Below, piece after piece: positions 37,001 through 47,543 of a stretch of 64,000 bases of DNA. Both the position numbers and the translations under genes were made by a program. The stretch comes from Owenia fusiformis. Its lineage: Eukaryota; Annelida; Polychaeta; Sabellida; Oweniidae. Positions within the stretch are counted from its first letter, which is position 1, and each line of letters starts with the position of its first letter. The stretch is from positions 20,051,759-20,115,758 of the forward strand of contig CAIIXF020000009.1 of NCBI GenBank assembly GCA_903813345.2, read 5' to 3'. Under the pieces are notes generated by a model. It ran no database searches, was not told the origin of the DNA, and saw only the letters and a list, made by a program, of their open reading frames with translations.

Positions 37001-38920
37001 TATGAGCAACATATAAAAAGTATAAAGCAGTCTACTTTCAAAAAATAACCAGAAAAGTTCCAACAAACTGTTATAGTGTTCTAGTAATTTGAAATGATGC
37101 AACCAACGTTTACTTTAACTGCACCATGACGTAGCACAATGATTGTTTTGTTCTAAATGTTTTCATCATTCATTTACTATTTTTCATGACTTTAAAAGTT
37201 ATTCTAGAGACTTTTTGAAAAAGCAAATTTTGAAAAAAAAGTTTCATTTCACAAATATTCAAATTTCCAGCACTTTTTTAAAAAAAGTTGAAATCTTTTA
37301 ATCATCAAATATTCCACCATACATTTCAAATATATTATATTTTTAACACCTATGCAAAGATTGAACAAAGGACACATGCACTATTTCAATAATGCCATAT
37401 CCAATGTGCCACACTAATGTTTTGGTATATCAAAAATATTTTGCAACCTAAGTGATGTCATCGATGACTCACTCGGGTGGTAAAAAATCAATCTTTTCTA
37501 AATATGCTAAACTTCAAAATTAAATCAATGCTGATTGTCTAACCCGGTTAAAAGGAAGAATATATATAGGAAGAATCCATTGTCATGGATTGATGAGTTC
37601 ATTTCTTTTTATTTATGAACCGATTTTCTTAATTTTTCGGCAAAAAGCACGTGAGGATGAATGCTACGCATTGGTTGAATTGTCGCTTATTAAAATACAC
37701 GTGTAACCTCTAAAAGTTAGTTTTAAAGAAATTCACGATTTCTTGAACAAAAAGTCCTTCGAAAACCACTTTTTGAAATTAAAATAAAAAGTTTCACATA
37801 TCAGACTTTGATAACATTGCGTAAGCCTACAATATACGCCAAAGTGGTTTAAACTTTATATGGGGACTTTTTTAAGGAGGGTTTTTCAAACGTCGGGAAT
37901 CATATGTTATGTGATGGGAACGACAAGTCTTCATTCTAAATAAGAAACATGGATTCCCTAAAGGTTCTACATGCAATGTGTCAAGTTCAATCCTATTCCA
38001 TATGGTGTGAAAATCAAGAAAAAGAAAATGAATACCTTGTTGGTCGTCATTCAGCTCGATGAGAGTTCCTAAGGAATAAAAACAATGTACATTAACTTGT
38101 ACAAACAAGGTTATGGTTAATGTTTCATGCTTGCATTCCAGATGGAGTAACTTTTATGTATGTTGACTATGTATAACCATTGTTGTCGTGTTTTATCATT
38201 ATTCAATCAATGTGCATGATGAATGTTCACGTTAAGCCACATGGTAAAATTAATTACTAAAAGTTAAGTATGCAAATATACATAATCCCCCTAGAACATT
38301 TTATTAAAGACAACAAATGTGATACTTGAACAGATCAGACGTTACCCTAATAAAATGACATATGATAGGTCATTGAAAATGTCGATTGGTGTTAATCACA
38401 AATTATTTGTTGAAGGTGTTTCATAACGAACACAAACCACCCAACAGACTCCTAGCTGAGTCATGACCTTCGAATTAAAATGGCATTTACAATAGTTAAC
38501 TTGGTTTGTCCATTATCAATCTCGATTCAATGATGGATTGATACGACGTTCATTTCCGCCCATGGAAAACATAATCATCTTTGTTTTAAATACAATCGAA
38601 TATTTACCTTCAAAATGTATGAAAACTTAATTTTGAAAATATGATATAGAATCATGTATGAATTGGGAGTGGGTATTATGAAAGACCAAAGAATAAGCCT
38701 ACTTAAAGGTTAAAGTAAAAAAGAAGATATTTACCAAATGATTGTGATTGGCTGCAGACAGTGTCAAGTAATCCTAAAAGAATAATTCCAGCGATGGATC
38801 TACAAATCAAGACAAATCATGGCGTTGCTTCTTTATCAAGTCGAACAGATGTTAATGAGAAAATCCTTTTTGATAAATTACGTTTCCGTCTACTTACAAT
38901 TTCATTTTCACTTTAGCCAT
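21571..38920 (-). CDS. Gene C: longer paralogue, complete, 15 coding exons, minus strand
   Basis: Exons in transcript order: 38898-38920, 38735-38799, 38036-38068, 36654-36866, 35117-35161, 33875-34045, 33014-33390, 30820-30919, 29160-29321, 27540-27712, 25629-25869, 23058-23173, 22823-22871, 21967-22064, 21571-21669. The sum is 1965 nt, 654 residues plus TAG, with all introns GT-AG and phases consistent. By residue: signal peptide 1 to about 23; CBM14 41-111; second Cys-rich module 112-183; LamG first part 184-342; helical insert 343-589 with KKRR at 531-534 and RTKR at 586-589; LamG end 590-654. Compared with A and B, the signal region is split by an extra intron, the insert is cut by an extra intron, and two more exons lengthen it. 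It is probably an extracellular chitin-associated matrix protein (inference from domains). Confidence 0.88.
22065..22822. other. Gene C intron 13
   Basis: AT-rich, with a short TATATATATA run near 22113. No further feature seen. Confidence 0.4.
23174..25628. other. Gene C intron 11
   Basis: Holds the TIR element 23243-24086. A 33-bp stretch (ATTACTTTATCTCCAAGACA...) near 23900 recurs near 27950. The rest is AT-rich without recognised features. Confidence 0.4.
23243..24086. mobile_element. TIR element (copy 2), related to 1339-1964
   Basis: Left end AGAATCAGATTTAGCTAG. The right end TGTAGATCTGAGAAATCTGATCCT contains the inverse. The left 150 bp and the last 50 bp resemble copy 1; the middle is different. 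Confidence 0.5.
25870..27539. other. Gene C intron 10 with a CpG-rich patch
   Basis: Mostly AT-rich. 27041-27390 is an exception: it is rich in CG dinucleotides and CGTACG/CCGTACGATG-type words, with partial inverted symmetry between its ends. Confidence 0.45.
29322..30819. other. Gene C intron 8 with a mariner-type end and a 55-bp duplication
   Basis: TACAGGGTGGGCAATAAAAA at 29658 resembles a mariner end; no partner seen. At 30148-30257 a 55-bp unit (starting ACTGTGAACAAAGTCAATAC) is tandemly duplicated with two mismatches. A 20-bp repeat (AAAATAGGCCGAAATGTCAA) is doubled near 30380. Confidence 0.5.
30820..33390 (-). other. Gene C exons 7-8: LamG first part
   Basis: Exon 7 (33014-33390) encodes QCLHYSFDERNIVNNRG through VLFINPD, with the strand TFFACLWVKF and the FHNG motif. 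Exon 8 (30820-30919, 100 nt) encodes GVWKHLCLSLNETGFVSLTI, the W-x-H-x-x-L-S-x-x...G-x-V-x-L-x-x-N-G pair of LamG_3 strands. An N-glycosylation site is seen at NET. The intron between them carries a Tc1-like palindrome. Confidence 0.85.
32025..32892. mobile_element. Tc1-like palindromic element in gene C intron 7
   Basis: TA-CACTCCCCTCCATAAGTT at the left and its reverse complement at the right, flanked by TA. The arms are inverted over about 250 bp and the whole unit folds back. A close copy is at 44511-45386 in gene A. Confidence 0.75.
33875..35161 (-). other. Gene C exons 5-6: second Cys-rich module
   Basis: Exon 5 (35117-35161, 45 nt) supplies GYCGEF. Exon 6 (33875-34045, 171 nt) supplies ECC, the YKQINDTHYEFKG segment, GCPKG and the unusual CCC of DVCCCEG. 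The framework equals the A/B module (YKINDGPWQTCPFG...CYC), with an added Cys. Both exon lengths are identical in gene D. Confidence 0.75.
34262..34313. repeat. Near-perfect hairpin in gene C intron 5
   Basis: AACGGACTCAAGGGTCTGTA is mirrored by AGACCCCTTGAGTCCGTT with a very short loop. It may be a miniature transposon remnant. Confidence 0.55.
35162..36653. other. Gene C intron 4: foldback unit and retroelement 3' fragment
   Basis: 35725-35805 and 35938-36015 are inverted copies (TCTTTCCGAACCTTGTTAGA against GTTCCAATGAGGTTCGGAAAGA), forming a foldback element. 36130-36530 is a copy of the retroelement 3' repeat found at 21140-21425. Confidence 0.55.
36654..36866 (-). other. Gene C exon 4: CBM14 chitin-binding domain
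   Basis: Seventy-one residues: EKC, then NCCGFIRC, then MDC, then SSIWHPERCMC, then FAC and TC. The IWHP-x-x-C-x-C motif corresponds to the VWDP-x-x-C-x-C of genes A and B. The domain is 10 residues longer than in A/B because of a loop containing NINGVYGIRMDC. Confidence 0.88.
37160..37873. mobile_element. AT-rich repeat element, second copy (inverted relative to 4627-5463)
   Basis: Contains the same body in the other orientation (CCACTTTTTGAAATTAAAA, GATAACATTG, TAAACTTTATATGGGGACTT). It lies in gene C intron 3. Confidence 0.55.
38735..38920 (-). other. Gene C exons 1-2: signal peptide
   Basis: Exon 1 (38898-38920) begins ATG GCT AAA and is only 23 nt. Exon 2 (38735-38799) completes a clear signal peptide, MAKVKMKLSIAGIILLGLL followed by DTVCSQ, with probable cleavage after TVCS. 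The donor at 38891-38897 is a strong GTAAGTA. Joining across the phase-2 junction creates a Leu codon. Confidence 0.8.
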
Positions 38921-40264
38921 ATTTCCGGGTGTTAACTTTACTGGTATCATAAGCAAGTCATTTTATTTCGATTTTCTTTGTGTAACATATAACCTATGTA
39001 ATATATTATGGACAGATACACTTTCATGAAGCAATGATCTTTAGTTATTGTATGTTAGTGAATTGCCACAGGTGTTAAACTATATTATATGAACAATGCA
39101 TAAATCACACATTGTCATACTATCCTTGCACAATGAGACAAACATATGTATGGCATCAAGTGCGAGGTCAAATATATAAAAACAATATAAACGCATTTTA
39201 TTTGACCCGTCATCTCCGAGATTTGATACAGACAAGATGTGAAACTCACAATCATCTGAGCAGAATAATATCGTCTTGAGCAATAAGCACCTTTTATAAA
39301 AAAAACAATGTATGTAATATCTATATGATATCCCAATCTGATTGTTGTGATATATAGTAAGGCATAAATGTAGTATTGTGACTCTCTTTTACCTTACTCA
39401 AACATAGGTTTGCTCCAAGCGTATCTATTTACTCAGTGATTGGTCAAGTATGGTAACCCAGTTTAGTGAGAAGAAGGTCCGAACAGAAGTTAAAAATCCC
39501 ATTCATGATCATCACATCGTTTCATCTCGTAACTTGTCAATGAGCCTGTTCGGGGAAACAATTCCAAGTGTTCAATTTAAAGAGTCTTGTCCAGCTTGCC
39601 AATACAAGATAATGATACTGTAACCACATGGATTTTGAGATAAATGATCCTGAATAGAGTTACCACCGAAAAGATCAGCTACCAGAAAACATTTCTGCTA
39701 TACATAGTCTCATAGTTTATACAAGAATCGATTCTTAGAATCTTAATAATTCCGTTCTTAGTTCCTCCAGCCAAATTGACCCTGGCCCAATATTGTTACA
39801 ATATTTCTTAGGTCTTGACACTATGGGCAATTTTGCTACGATTACAAAGGTACCTGTAGCTCTTCAACTTCGACAAAGACTTTTGTGACCCGCTTTTTTG
39901 AAAAATGTTGATCAAGCCTAATATCCCCTGACTCCTCTCATACAATATTATTTTATCACCAGTGATACACCCGATTAAAATGACCCTGCAAAATCGGCAT
40001 TAAATCTTGAGATTTGATAAAATCTTGTTGATGTATACAATGTACATGTATATCAAAAATATTCGTGATTGCAAAAGCTTTCATTAAAAAACACAAACTG
40101 CGTTAGTTTCACTGAAACCATCTAAAAAAAATTTTGATCCAATCCATAGTCAAGCACTTGATCTAGCAAAAGTGACAAGGGGAGTGGATAAAAAAAGAAA
40201 CCTAGCAAGATAAGCAAACTCTGAGTGTAAACCTGTCATAAGAATATACCCTAAATATCCAAAA

Positions 40265-40800
40265 TCATGATCTAACGTGAAGGGAATTACTGTCTAATAC
40301 CCCTTCCCCTCCAAATCGTGAGCTAATATCACAATCCAGGTCCAGAACACCAAGGGACATTTCATTCATACTGAAGTCATTACAATATTCAGTCTCAAAT
40401 GATGTGGGATAGACGAAATCCAGTCTCGAAGTCCATGTGCAATCCAAAGGGTCAACAACATCCATTCGCAAAGCTGTCACCATAATCCACAAATCATAAT
40501 CATTTACAATGGTCATCAGAAGAAAACAGTGGCTGGTTTCGATCCCTGTTTCCGAATCATTAATGCCATAGCCGAGATTCAACTTTAAAGGATATCATTG
40601 AGCATCTCAAGAGGTAAAACATGAAACTTTGTAATTAAAGACTTATATTTTTCAGCAAAGCCCAGAAGGGATTCCTTAAGCCTTTTAAAAGCGTTCAGTC
40701 TCAATTGATGCGGGATAGAGTAAATCCAGTCTCGAAGTCCATAGGCAATTCGAAGGGTCAACAACCATTCGTAAAGCCGTCGTAAAAGGGTAGGAGCTCC
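40265..40800 (-). repeat. Retroelement-derived repeat (two overlapping partial copies)
   Basis: 40265-40690 on the minus strand matches 20503-21010. 40690-40790 repeats the inner part again (CCAGTCTCGAAGTCCAT present twice). A 105-codon ORF here is part of the repeat. Confidence 0.6.
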
Positions 40801-41382
40801 TATTATTTATCGTCCTACACTCCATTGATTTATATGATGGCCTCTTTCCCTTATTATCTCATACACAATCAGGGCTAGTAAGGGCCTTTAAAAAGGGGAA
40901 ACATAATCCCTGTGGGACCATAATTTATCATCAAAAGTTATCATCCCATTTGATTCTAATGTTATTTATAAAGATAATGTTAATATTAAAATGACAAAAT
41001 GGAACTTTTGCCATTTTGTTACACTTTAGTTGAAGATGCCCATCAAGGGTTAATTGGAATAGTTAGTTATGTTATACAACCAATTAAAGTCTTGCAAATT
41101 AGATTTGCACATGAACATCCAGGTAAGAACACAAGACAAATCGACTACCTGTCAGTTCCATACGGTTATATATTTGGCTTGTTTTTTTACCTAAGTAATA
41201 CAGTATCTTGACACATGTTAACAATACCCCGGTCAATTATGTTTTATGTTTAAATTATATGGTCCCTCTGGCGATTACCGTTAATATAGTCCAGAAAAGA
41301 TTAAATTGCTTGTTAAGCAGATGAATCAAAATGGCACATTTATATCGGATTATCTATCAACACTGCTTATATGTAGTTGAAG

Positions 41383-41523
41383 GTCTACAAATCATGTTAA
41401 TGTTTTACTGAGGTGTTTTCTATTCATCTAATGTGTTAAACCCCCTAGCTACAACAATGGCATGAACGAATACGAAACTGTCTTTACCCATAGGTTGTTA
41501 AATATAAAATATTACATCGGAAA
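41383..41523 (+). promoter_or_regulatory. Upstream block of gene A, duplicated upstream of gene B
   Basis: About 140 bp (GTTGAAGGTCTACAAATCAT through ATTACATCGGAAATC) is repeated with few differences at 48297-48461. It marks the upstream limit of the tandem duplication and may hold promoter elements or a 5'UTR exon. Confidence 0.5.
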
Positions 41524-41994
41524 TCGCAATAAGGTACTTATTTATCGTGATTTATTTTAAGTACAAGTGTATATATATATACGATAGACATTAGACTCTA
41601 TAGTGCTAGGATCAAATTGTATAATTGGAGATAGTAGATCGCAAACACTAATAAACTTAAACTAAATGAATACTGAAGGAGGCGTGTTTATGGTGCGCGA
41701 TTCCAGTGTCATTGATGCGTGTATGTGCGAGATGGGATGGCGTTTACTAAAAAGGATACATTATTGAACTCAAGTTTAAATTGAATGTAAACACTTAACG
41801 AAAGTATTCTTACATTAATAGTCGAGAAAAGCATCATTAATCATCATTCAAGCCTCTACTTTGACTTTGTTTGTTTTGACATACACTTTAGTGTACAACA
41901 AAGAAAGTCAGATAAGATACCCGGGAATAGAGGGATGGTACATTTGCAGGTGAACAAGTAATCTATTATACACATCAATATATTTTATAGGGCC

Positions 41995-42264
41995 ATGTTG
42001 CTGGTTTTATTTGCATGGGTGCTCATTTTCGGAAGTACATTGTGCCAAGAAGTTGTTGACACTGATAGCGACAGTACCACCGAAGTTACCGGATTCATCG
42101 ACCATGAAGAAGTCAAATGTAAGAACATGAAATTATCATATTTGATTTTAGAGTTTTTGTATCAACATCTGTATTTACCTTCATTTGCATTTTCTCCGCT
42201 ATTTATGCAATGATACATTTTTATGTTTCAGTGGAGTCATTCCTGTTGACAGATGAACAGGCAA
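41995..42264 (+). other. Gene A exons 1-2: signal peptide and acidic linker
   Basis: Exon 1 encodes 41 residues. It begins with a hydrophobic stretch, MLLVLFAWVLIFGSTLC, typical of a eukaryotic signal peptide, with likely cleavage near STLC|QE. An acidic Ser/Thr linker follows. Exon 2 (42232-42264, 33 nt) encodes the conserved short ESFLLTDEQA segment. It is also 33 nt in genes B, C and D, which argues that this micro-exon is real. Confidence 0.82.
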
Positions 42265-45200
42265 GTGAGTGACATAGTGCAGCAGACTAGTGTGAATAAA
42301 GTATCAAGACATAGCAATATTTGGAAAGGTCTTAACATTTGAATACATGTAACTATTCAAAAGAGACTTGTTTTATCGAGACATATGCCGGCAGTGCAAA
42401 TCCTCCTTTTAATGACAGTGTATAATAATATATGCTTCATTTGCAGAACTATGCGGATCTACAGGCTACTTTGCTGACCCCGATGATTGCTGTCACTACA
42501 TTCAGTGCGACGGTGATGAGTGGGAAGGATGGAGACAATTCTGTATGGGGGGAACTGTGTGGGATCCAAGACTTTGCGCTTGCGTTCATCAGGATGATTA
42601 CCCAGCATGCAATGCTCAAGAATGCAATGGTTCGTTAACTTTAAACTATCGTTTACAACTTTTGAACAAAGTTGGATGGAAAAATGTATGCTTCATATCA
42701 ATGTCGTTGTCCTAATCATGTGATTTATTTATTATATGTCGTCGTATTTGTACACCTACACATAAATAAACCAATATTGTTAGTTAGATTCGGTTTATTT
42801 GTATAGTTGCCGGGAATGCCACTTTTCCGGAGTGTCCAGAAGATTTAGATGAAGAAAGTGAGTAAATATGTTTAATACGTTATGGATGATGTATTTATAT
42901 CAGAGAGCTATTCGAGTTATTCAGAGAATGGGTTAAGCAAGCAATACTTAGGCTATCGTGTACCCTTTGCATATTCGATTGTAGCATTCCTCAAAATAAG
43001 TAACCAATTCAAGTAATCTTGCTGATGTGTTAAATATCAAGTAACGCCTGAGGTGAGGTAGTATCAAATATTGCCCTTTGTTGCGGAATTACTTGCTGTT
43101 ACTCAGCTGGTGGTACCATTCCAAAAGATTGCATGAATTCACGAATCGTTTTACTTTCGAATTTGGCATGAGTTCGCTATTTTGTTTAATGAGATTTTGT
43201 TTAATGAGATATACGAGTGGATGCTTAATATCAATTGCCTGTTGTTAAGATCAGTGTTGCCTCAAGTACGATCGTGGTCAAGTGTATACTAGGAATGGAT
43301 CAGACCCGACAATGTATAAAATAAATGATGGTCCATGGCAGACATGTCCGTTTGGAGGAAAGTTTATATTGGACTCGGAGGAAGTGGACTCGTGCTACTG
43401 TGAAAACGATAAAAGAGGTTAGTTATGACTTATACATATCCGATAAATTGTAGCACTCTCTTAAATCAAAATACTAACATGATTGGAATATGTTTTGCTG
43501 AGAATTCATAATATGTCTAGTTCCAATTTTTATTCCAGACGTTCCCTGTCCCTGTCTACGTTTTAGTTTTGATAATCCTCTGGATGATTTTCACCCATTG
43601 TACGATGATCAAGGAATCTATTCAGAAATCGGAGAAGTCATATGGATGTTTCCAGGAGCGCCACCTAGTCCAGGAATTGGGGCCATGTTCATGGGTCCAA
43701 ATTCATGGTTCAGTGTGCCAAGATACGCTAATGTTGATTTTCAATCAAACTTAACTGTGACGTTTTTCATCGCTCCACAATCTGGTTTCTTCAATGGTCC
43801 CTTATTTCATAATGGTGCTCCTGGAGGAGAAGATGCTACAATTTCTTTAGAATACTACATTGTAAATGGCCAAGCCTGGTTAGTAGCAGGGGTTCAGGCT
43901 GAAGATGGAACAGACGATATCATATTTAAAGGGGTGTCTGTAAGTATATCATCTAATTGAAATGAAGGGAATGGAATGTTACTCAGCATTGGACAGTAAA
44001 CTGTATGATCAGTTGCACACTCTTAGTACATCATGTAAAATCTACCATGATCAGTTGCACATTCTTAGTACATCATGTAAAATCTGCCATGATCAGTTGC
44101 ACACTCTTAGTACATCATGTAAAGTCTGCCATGATCAGTTGCACACTCTCAGTATATCATTTTCCTTCAATCGTATGAAATAATTAGAGAAATATTTCAA
44201 ATGGAAGTAGTTTGTGACTTTCACGTGTTGGCTTGTAGTTGGTAATGCTGCTGTATGAGTGGTTTATCACTTAGTAAGTAATGTTTATTGATTTGTTCTA
44301 GTTCCCCCCGTCACAGTACACATTTATCGCGTTGGTGTATGATATGGGTGAACTATCCTTATATGTTGGTGACAATCCACCCATTGCAGTTCTTGAAGCA
44401 GGTACTTCAGATCAGATTCAGAATCAGATTTTAATCAGTTTTTATCACTGCTTGCAATGACTTATTGCCTTACAGCCTTTCTATAGTTATATGGTTCTTT
44501 ATGTATACACTCCCCTCCATAAGTTTGGCAACCTTTTTTCTCCATTGAACTACGTGTTAAAGCCTCTTTACGTTTGAATTTTTATTTACTTAACCGGCGA
44601 TGAAATAACTTATAATATTGATGGAAACGTAACTTGACTTTATTTCCAATATCTCCAAATTTTTTCAATTTTTTTCCTCAATTACAATAGGTCGAAAATT
44701 CATGATAAATTTGATGAATTTTTGAAAATCGTCATTCCCATGTAATCCAATGGGAAATGGAGGGTTCGGGGCAAATCAGAAATCAGGATATCTTTTCAGT
44801 AAACGATTCAGCAAAAAATATTTTTATATAGAAAATTGAATTGTCTAACTTTTTTGAACACTAAATGTTTAGTTTATTTGATGAATACTAAAGTTACAGC
44901 GCTTCAAAGTCATTTTTGAAAAGAATTTTTCGCCTCCTGTGTTATTTCAATGGGAGAGGTTTTTTGAAAAACAATTTTGACTTTAAAGCCCTATAACTTT
45001 GTTGAACCTGAAGAAACATATCAATTTTTTGTTAAATAAAGTTAGCAAATTCAATTACCTGCCTAACTCGTATTTTTTGCAAGGACTCGAATGGATGGAT
45101 ATTCTGTCATATGACTTGCGGCAAACCTACCATTTCCCATTGGTTAACATGGGAATGTCGATTTTCAAAAATTCATCAAATTCATCATCAATTTTCGACC

Positions 45201-47452
45201 TACTGTAATTGAGGAAAAAAATTGAGAAAATTTGGAGGTATTGGAATTAAAGTCAAATAACGTTTCCATCAATAGTATAAGTCTTTTCATCGCAGGTTAA
45301 GTAAATAAAAATTCAAAGGTAAAGAGGCTTTAACACGTAGTTCAATGGGGGAAAAAAGGTTGCCAAACTTATGGAGGGGAGTGTATATAAGCGTCTAGGT
45401 ATGATATACGAAATTATGAAATAAATAAATTGAGTTGAAAATTGAAGACATTGATATGTAGTGGCAATAACGACAAAGAAGCTTATCATTCATTCTATTG
45501 TGAATTTTTACGATATTATCTCATTGAAGACTCCATAGACGAGGCAGACAGAAAGGCACTACTAAGTCAAGTCGCAACTGATGTTTTCACAAAGGCTGTT
45601 GGGTTGAGGAGCAGTGAGAATGATGCTGAAAGAAAAGAAGTTATTCGAGAGGTAGAAGACGCATCAGACGAAGTTGGTTTCTACGTCGAGACTGAACTAG
45701 AAACGTATCTTACCGGTAGTAAATTGTTCAAAAAGGCATTCGAGGAGTACAGTAGGTCTTCTAATCGTGAAGAATTAAGTCAGGAGCTTGAGAAAATGGC
45801 AAATGACGTTCAGGAAGCGCTAGAACAATTGGAATCTTTGGTTGTACAATTGAAGGATGTCAAGCAAAAGGTATAATTATCATCAATATCATACACTCTT
45901 AATATTACACTCGCATTTCAGAAAATCTTAAAATACAACGAATATGAGGATATATGCTTATTTTTTCTTTATTCAAGATTACTAGTGAATGTTTATTGTT
46001 AATTATCTGTGACAAGTAGACCCCCCCCTTGACAAATCCTGGCTAGGTCATTGGTTATGGCAACTTTATCCCAAATAAGGATATTTCTTCACTTCATTTT
46101 ATAACCATTTGATTCAAAGAACACGTTATTGGAAATACCATGTGTGAAACGTATAAGCATATCTTGATTAGATGCCATTCAGCTTGCAGAAATAGACCCA
46201 GAGCAAGAGAGTGGAGACTTGAATGATTTAAAGTGGAAATTTGGTCGAATGAAAACAAAGATTCTTGACTTGGTCTCTCGTGTTGGTGGATTCGGAGAAG
46301 CGGGTGGTGAATCCAAACTCGGAATGCTCATACAGCAGGCTTTCGATTTACTTGAAAAAGATGGCTTCATTACCAAGAGGAAAAAGCGATCATCACCCGG
46401 TAATCAACTCTACATACGATGTATGCATATTCAAGTCTTACTAAAAATAGTCAAAGCATATCGATAACTGTAATTGTGTACAATTATTTGACTTTCAGCT
46501 GAGAGAGAGGGACCAAATACTTGCATAATGCCATCTAAATTCCCGATTACATTCGGATCAAACTTCTTTGGATTCATGGATGAGGTAGGACAACATTTAC
46601 TTCTGGGAAAACGTGTACTTCCTCAAACGGATCATGGTATCATTGAGGTACACAAAAACCAGAACCGTCCAAAAGATAAATCTCTTTTCATTATTCATGT
46701 TGCTTTGGAAAATCCGAATGAACCTACTCTTTTACAAATAGATACCGTTTGGATACTTGGTCTGTTCGCCCTATCATATTATAATATTTCTTTAGCTGAG
46801 ACATATTTGAGAAAATGTTTTTGAGAAAGTGATCCATCTGAAAATGTTATGACATCCATCCAAGCCTCTCTGGATGGGTAAACCTGTCATCTCTCATTCC
46901 TTTTGGTGTTTTATAATAATGTTGGAATATACCCCTTGTTATGACTCTGCTACCTGGATGATTTATCTAGACCTTACCATATGTAACTTCGCACAATACT
47001 TTGGGGGTATCCTTGATGTCAATCAAGGTCACATAGGATGTTATTTATCTGTTATATGCATACTGAATATTCGTTTGCGAAGCCCCTGATCAAGGTTTAT
47101 GCCATAGATATCAAAATTGTTCATACAATAATGGGCTGTTTTGTGTTTTGCACTAGTCGGTAAATATAGGTTCACATATGTAGGATAAATGGCGAAAGAT
47201 ATAGAAAGGGTGGATATGGTTATTCGATATGTGGCGAGTCGTTCGGTTTATGTATTAGAATCTCCCACGTATATGTACAAAAGGCCATCTGTTCTTTTGA
47301 GAGAGCCTTAAAAATGCGTTCCTTTATTCTAGGTTTAACGATAAAATCTTTATTTTTAGATGACTGTTTGCAATTTTGCTGCAACTTTTGAACAAATAGA
47401 GCTCCACAAGACTGGTGATCAAAGGCAATTTGAGGGTCTGACTTATCCATAA
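41995..47452 (+). CDS. Gene A: secreted CBM14/LamG matrix-type protein, complete, 11 coding exons
   Basis: Exons: 41995-42118, 42232-42264, 42447-42629, 42807-42857, 43250-43417, 43539-43939, 44302-44401, 45530-45870, 46183-46399, 46499-46584, 47360-47452. The sum is 1797 nt, 598 residues plus TAA, with no in-frame stop and GT/AG at every junction. Layout by residue: signal peptide 1-17; linker to 52; CBM14 53-113; second Cys-rich peritrophin-like module 114-186; LamG first part 187-353; charged helical insert 354-539 ending in KRKKR (532-536); LamG last strands 540-598. The known role of such domains is chitin and matrix binding outside the cell. The likeness to Pif/BMSP shell-matrix proteins is inferred from domain order; there is no VWA domain. 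Gene B is a tandem copy with nearly identical exon lengths. The start is the first ATG after a probable 5'UTR-intron acceptor (AG at 41989-41990). Confidence 0.88.
42447..42629 (+). other. Gene A exon 3: CBM14 (peritrophin-A) chitin-binding domain
   Basis: Sixty-one residues with the cysteine layout of CBM14: C, then CC-HYIQC, then FC, then the TVWDP(R)LCAC motif and a final YPAC. The aromatic and Asp positions (GYFADPDDCCHYIQC, TVWDP) are diagnostic of peritrophin-A domains. Gene B exon 3 has exactly the same length (183 nt) and differs at few residues; genes C and D have a 213-nt version. Confidence 0.9.
42807..43417 (+). other. Gene A exons 4-5: second, divergent Cys-rich (peritrophin-like) module
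   Basis: Exon 4 (42807-42857) supplies FPEC. Exon 5 (43250-43417) supplies QCC, the YKINDGPWQTCPFG segment and CYC. The spacing C...CC...C...C-x-C resembles a CBM14 domain missing some consensus positions. The product of the two exons feeds directly into the LamG exon. Possible N-glycosylation sites are seen at NAT and NGS. The assignment as a second chitin-binding domain is inference from cysteine spacing and position. Confidence 0.68.
43539..44401 (+). other. Gene A exons 6-7: LamG/concanavalin-like domain, first part
   Basis: Exon 6 (401 nt) starts PCPCLRFSFDNP, a typical first LamG strand with a leading Cys. It runs through the jelly-roll pattern (NLTVTFFI, GPLFHNG, ATISLEYYIV, AWLVAGV). 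Exon 7 (44302-44401, 100 nt) adds TFIALVYDMGELSLYVGD, the strands equivalent to W-x-H-V-A...G-x-x-x-L-Y-V-N-G of LamG_3. The final LamG strands are missing here and appear only in exons 10-11. In all four genes exon 7 or its equivalent is 100 nt. Confidence 0.82.
44005..44160 (+). repeat. 42-bp minisatellite, 3.7 copies, in gene A intron 6
   Basis: The unit begins ATGATCAGTTGCACACTCTT and repeats with period 42 and few substitutions. An ORF across it is an artefact of the period being divisible by three. Confidence 0.8.
44511..45386. mobile_element. Tc1-like palindromic element in gene A intron 7
   Basis: Same family as 32025-32892: TA-CACTCCCCTCCATAAGTT at the left, inverted at the right, ~250-bp arms. 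No transposase. Adjacent (44402-44420) is a short run of CAGATTCAGAATCAGATT-like sequence. Confidence 0.78.
45530..46399 (+). other. Gene A exons 8-9: helical insert with furin-like site
   Basis: Exon 8 (45530-45870, 114 codons) and exon 9 (46183-46399) encode a Lys/Glu-rich, heptad-like, Cys-free region predicted by eye to be mainly alpha-helical. Exon 9 ends with FITKRKKRSSP. RKKR fits the furin consensus R-x-[KR]-R. The insert lies inside what would otherwise be one LamG domain. I do not recognise the insert itself as a known family. Confidence 0.75.
46499..47452 (+). other. Gene A exons 10-11: C-terminal LamG strands and stop
   Basis: Exon 10 (46499-46584) encodes PSKFPITFGSNFFGFMDE. Exon 11 (47360-47452) continues MTVCNFAATFEQIEL and ends in TAA. 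The string F-x-G-x-[IM]-D-E-x-x-[IV]-x-x-x-x-x-x-x-x-[EQ]-I is the usual closing signature of LamG_3/concanavalin-like domains. Gene C has the clearer version, GFVGVIDEFVLCDF. The Cys in TVCNF could pair with the Cys in front of RFSFD, because first and last strands are adjacent in this fold (inference). Confidence 0.78.
46585..47359. other. Gene A intron 10
   Basis: No repeat recognised. It contains open frames without motifs, continuing from exon 10. Confidence 0.35.
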
Positions 47453-47543
47453 CGATAAAATTGGTTAATGTGCTGAGTTGAACGCCATCTAACTAATTGA
47501 ACCCATGAAATAGTGAAACTATGTAAAAGAAAATACTGCTATT

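Larger units (their letters stand above)
38921..41994. other. Head-to-head spacer between genes C and A (putative shared promoter region)
   Basis: About 3.1 kb separates the two start codons. It contains one retroelement-related fragment in minus orientation (40265-40800) and the 41383-41523 block that recurs upstream of gene B. I see no certain TATA box or CpG island. A 5'UTR intron is inferred from the acceptor just before the gene A ATG. Confidence 0.45.

Noticed and set aside
40265-40582. 105-codon minus-strand ORF
   Set aside because: It is part of a dispersed retroelement repeat also present, with stops, at 20.5-21.0 kb.
43962-44183. 73-codon ORF with repeated CHDQLHTLSTSCK
   Set aside because: It is the 42-bp minisatellite read in frame; it lies in an intron of gene A and has no other coding signal.
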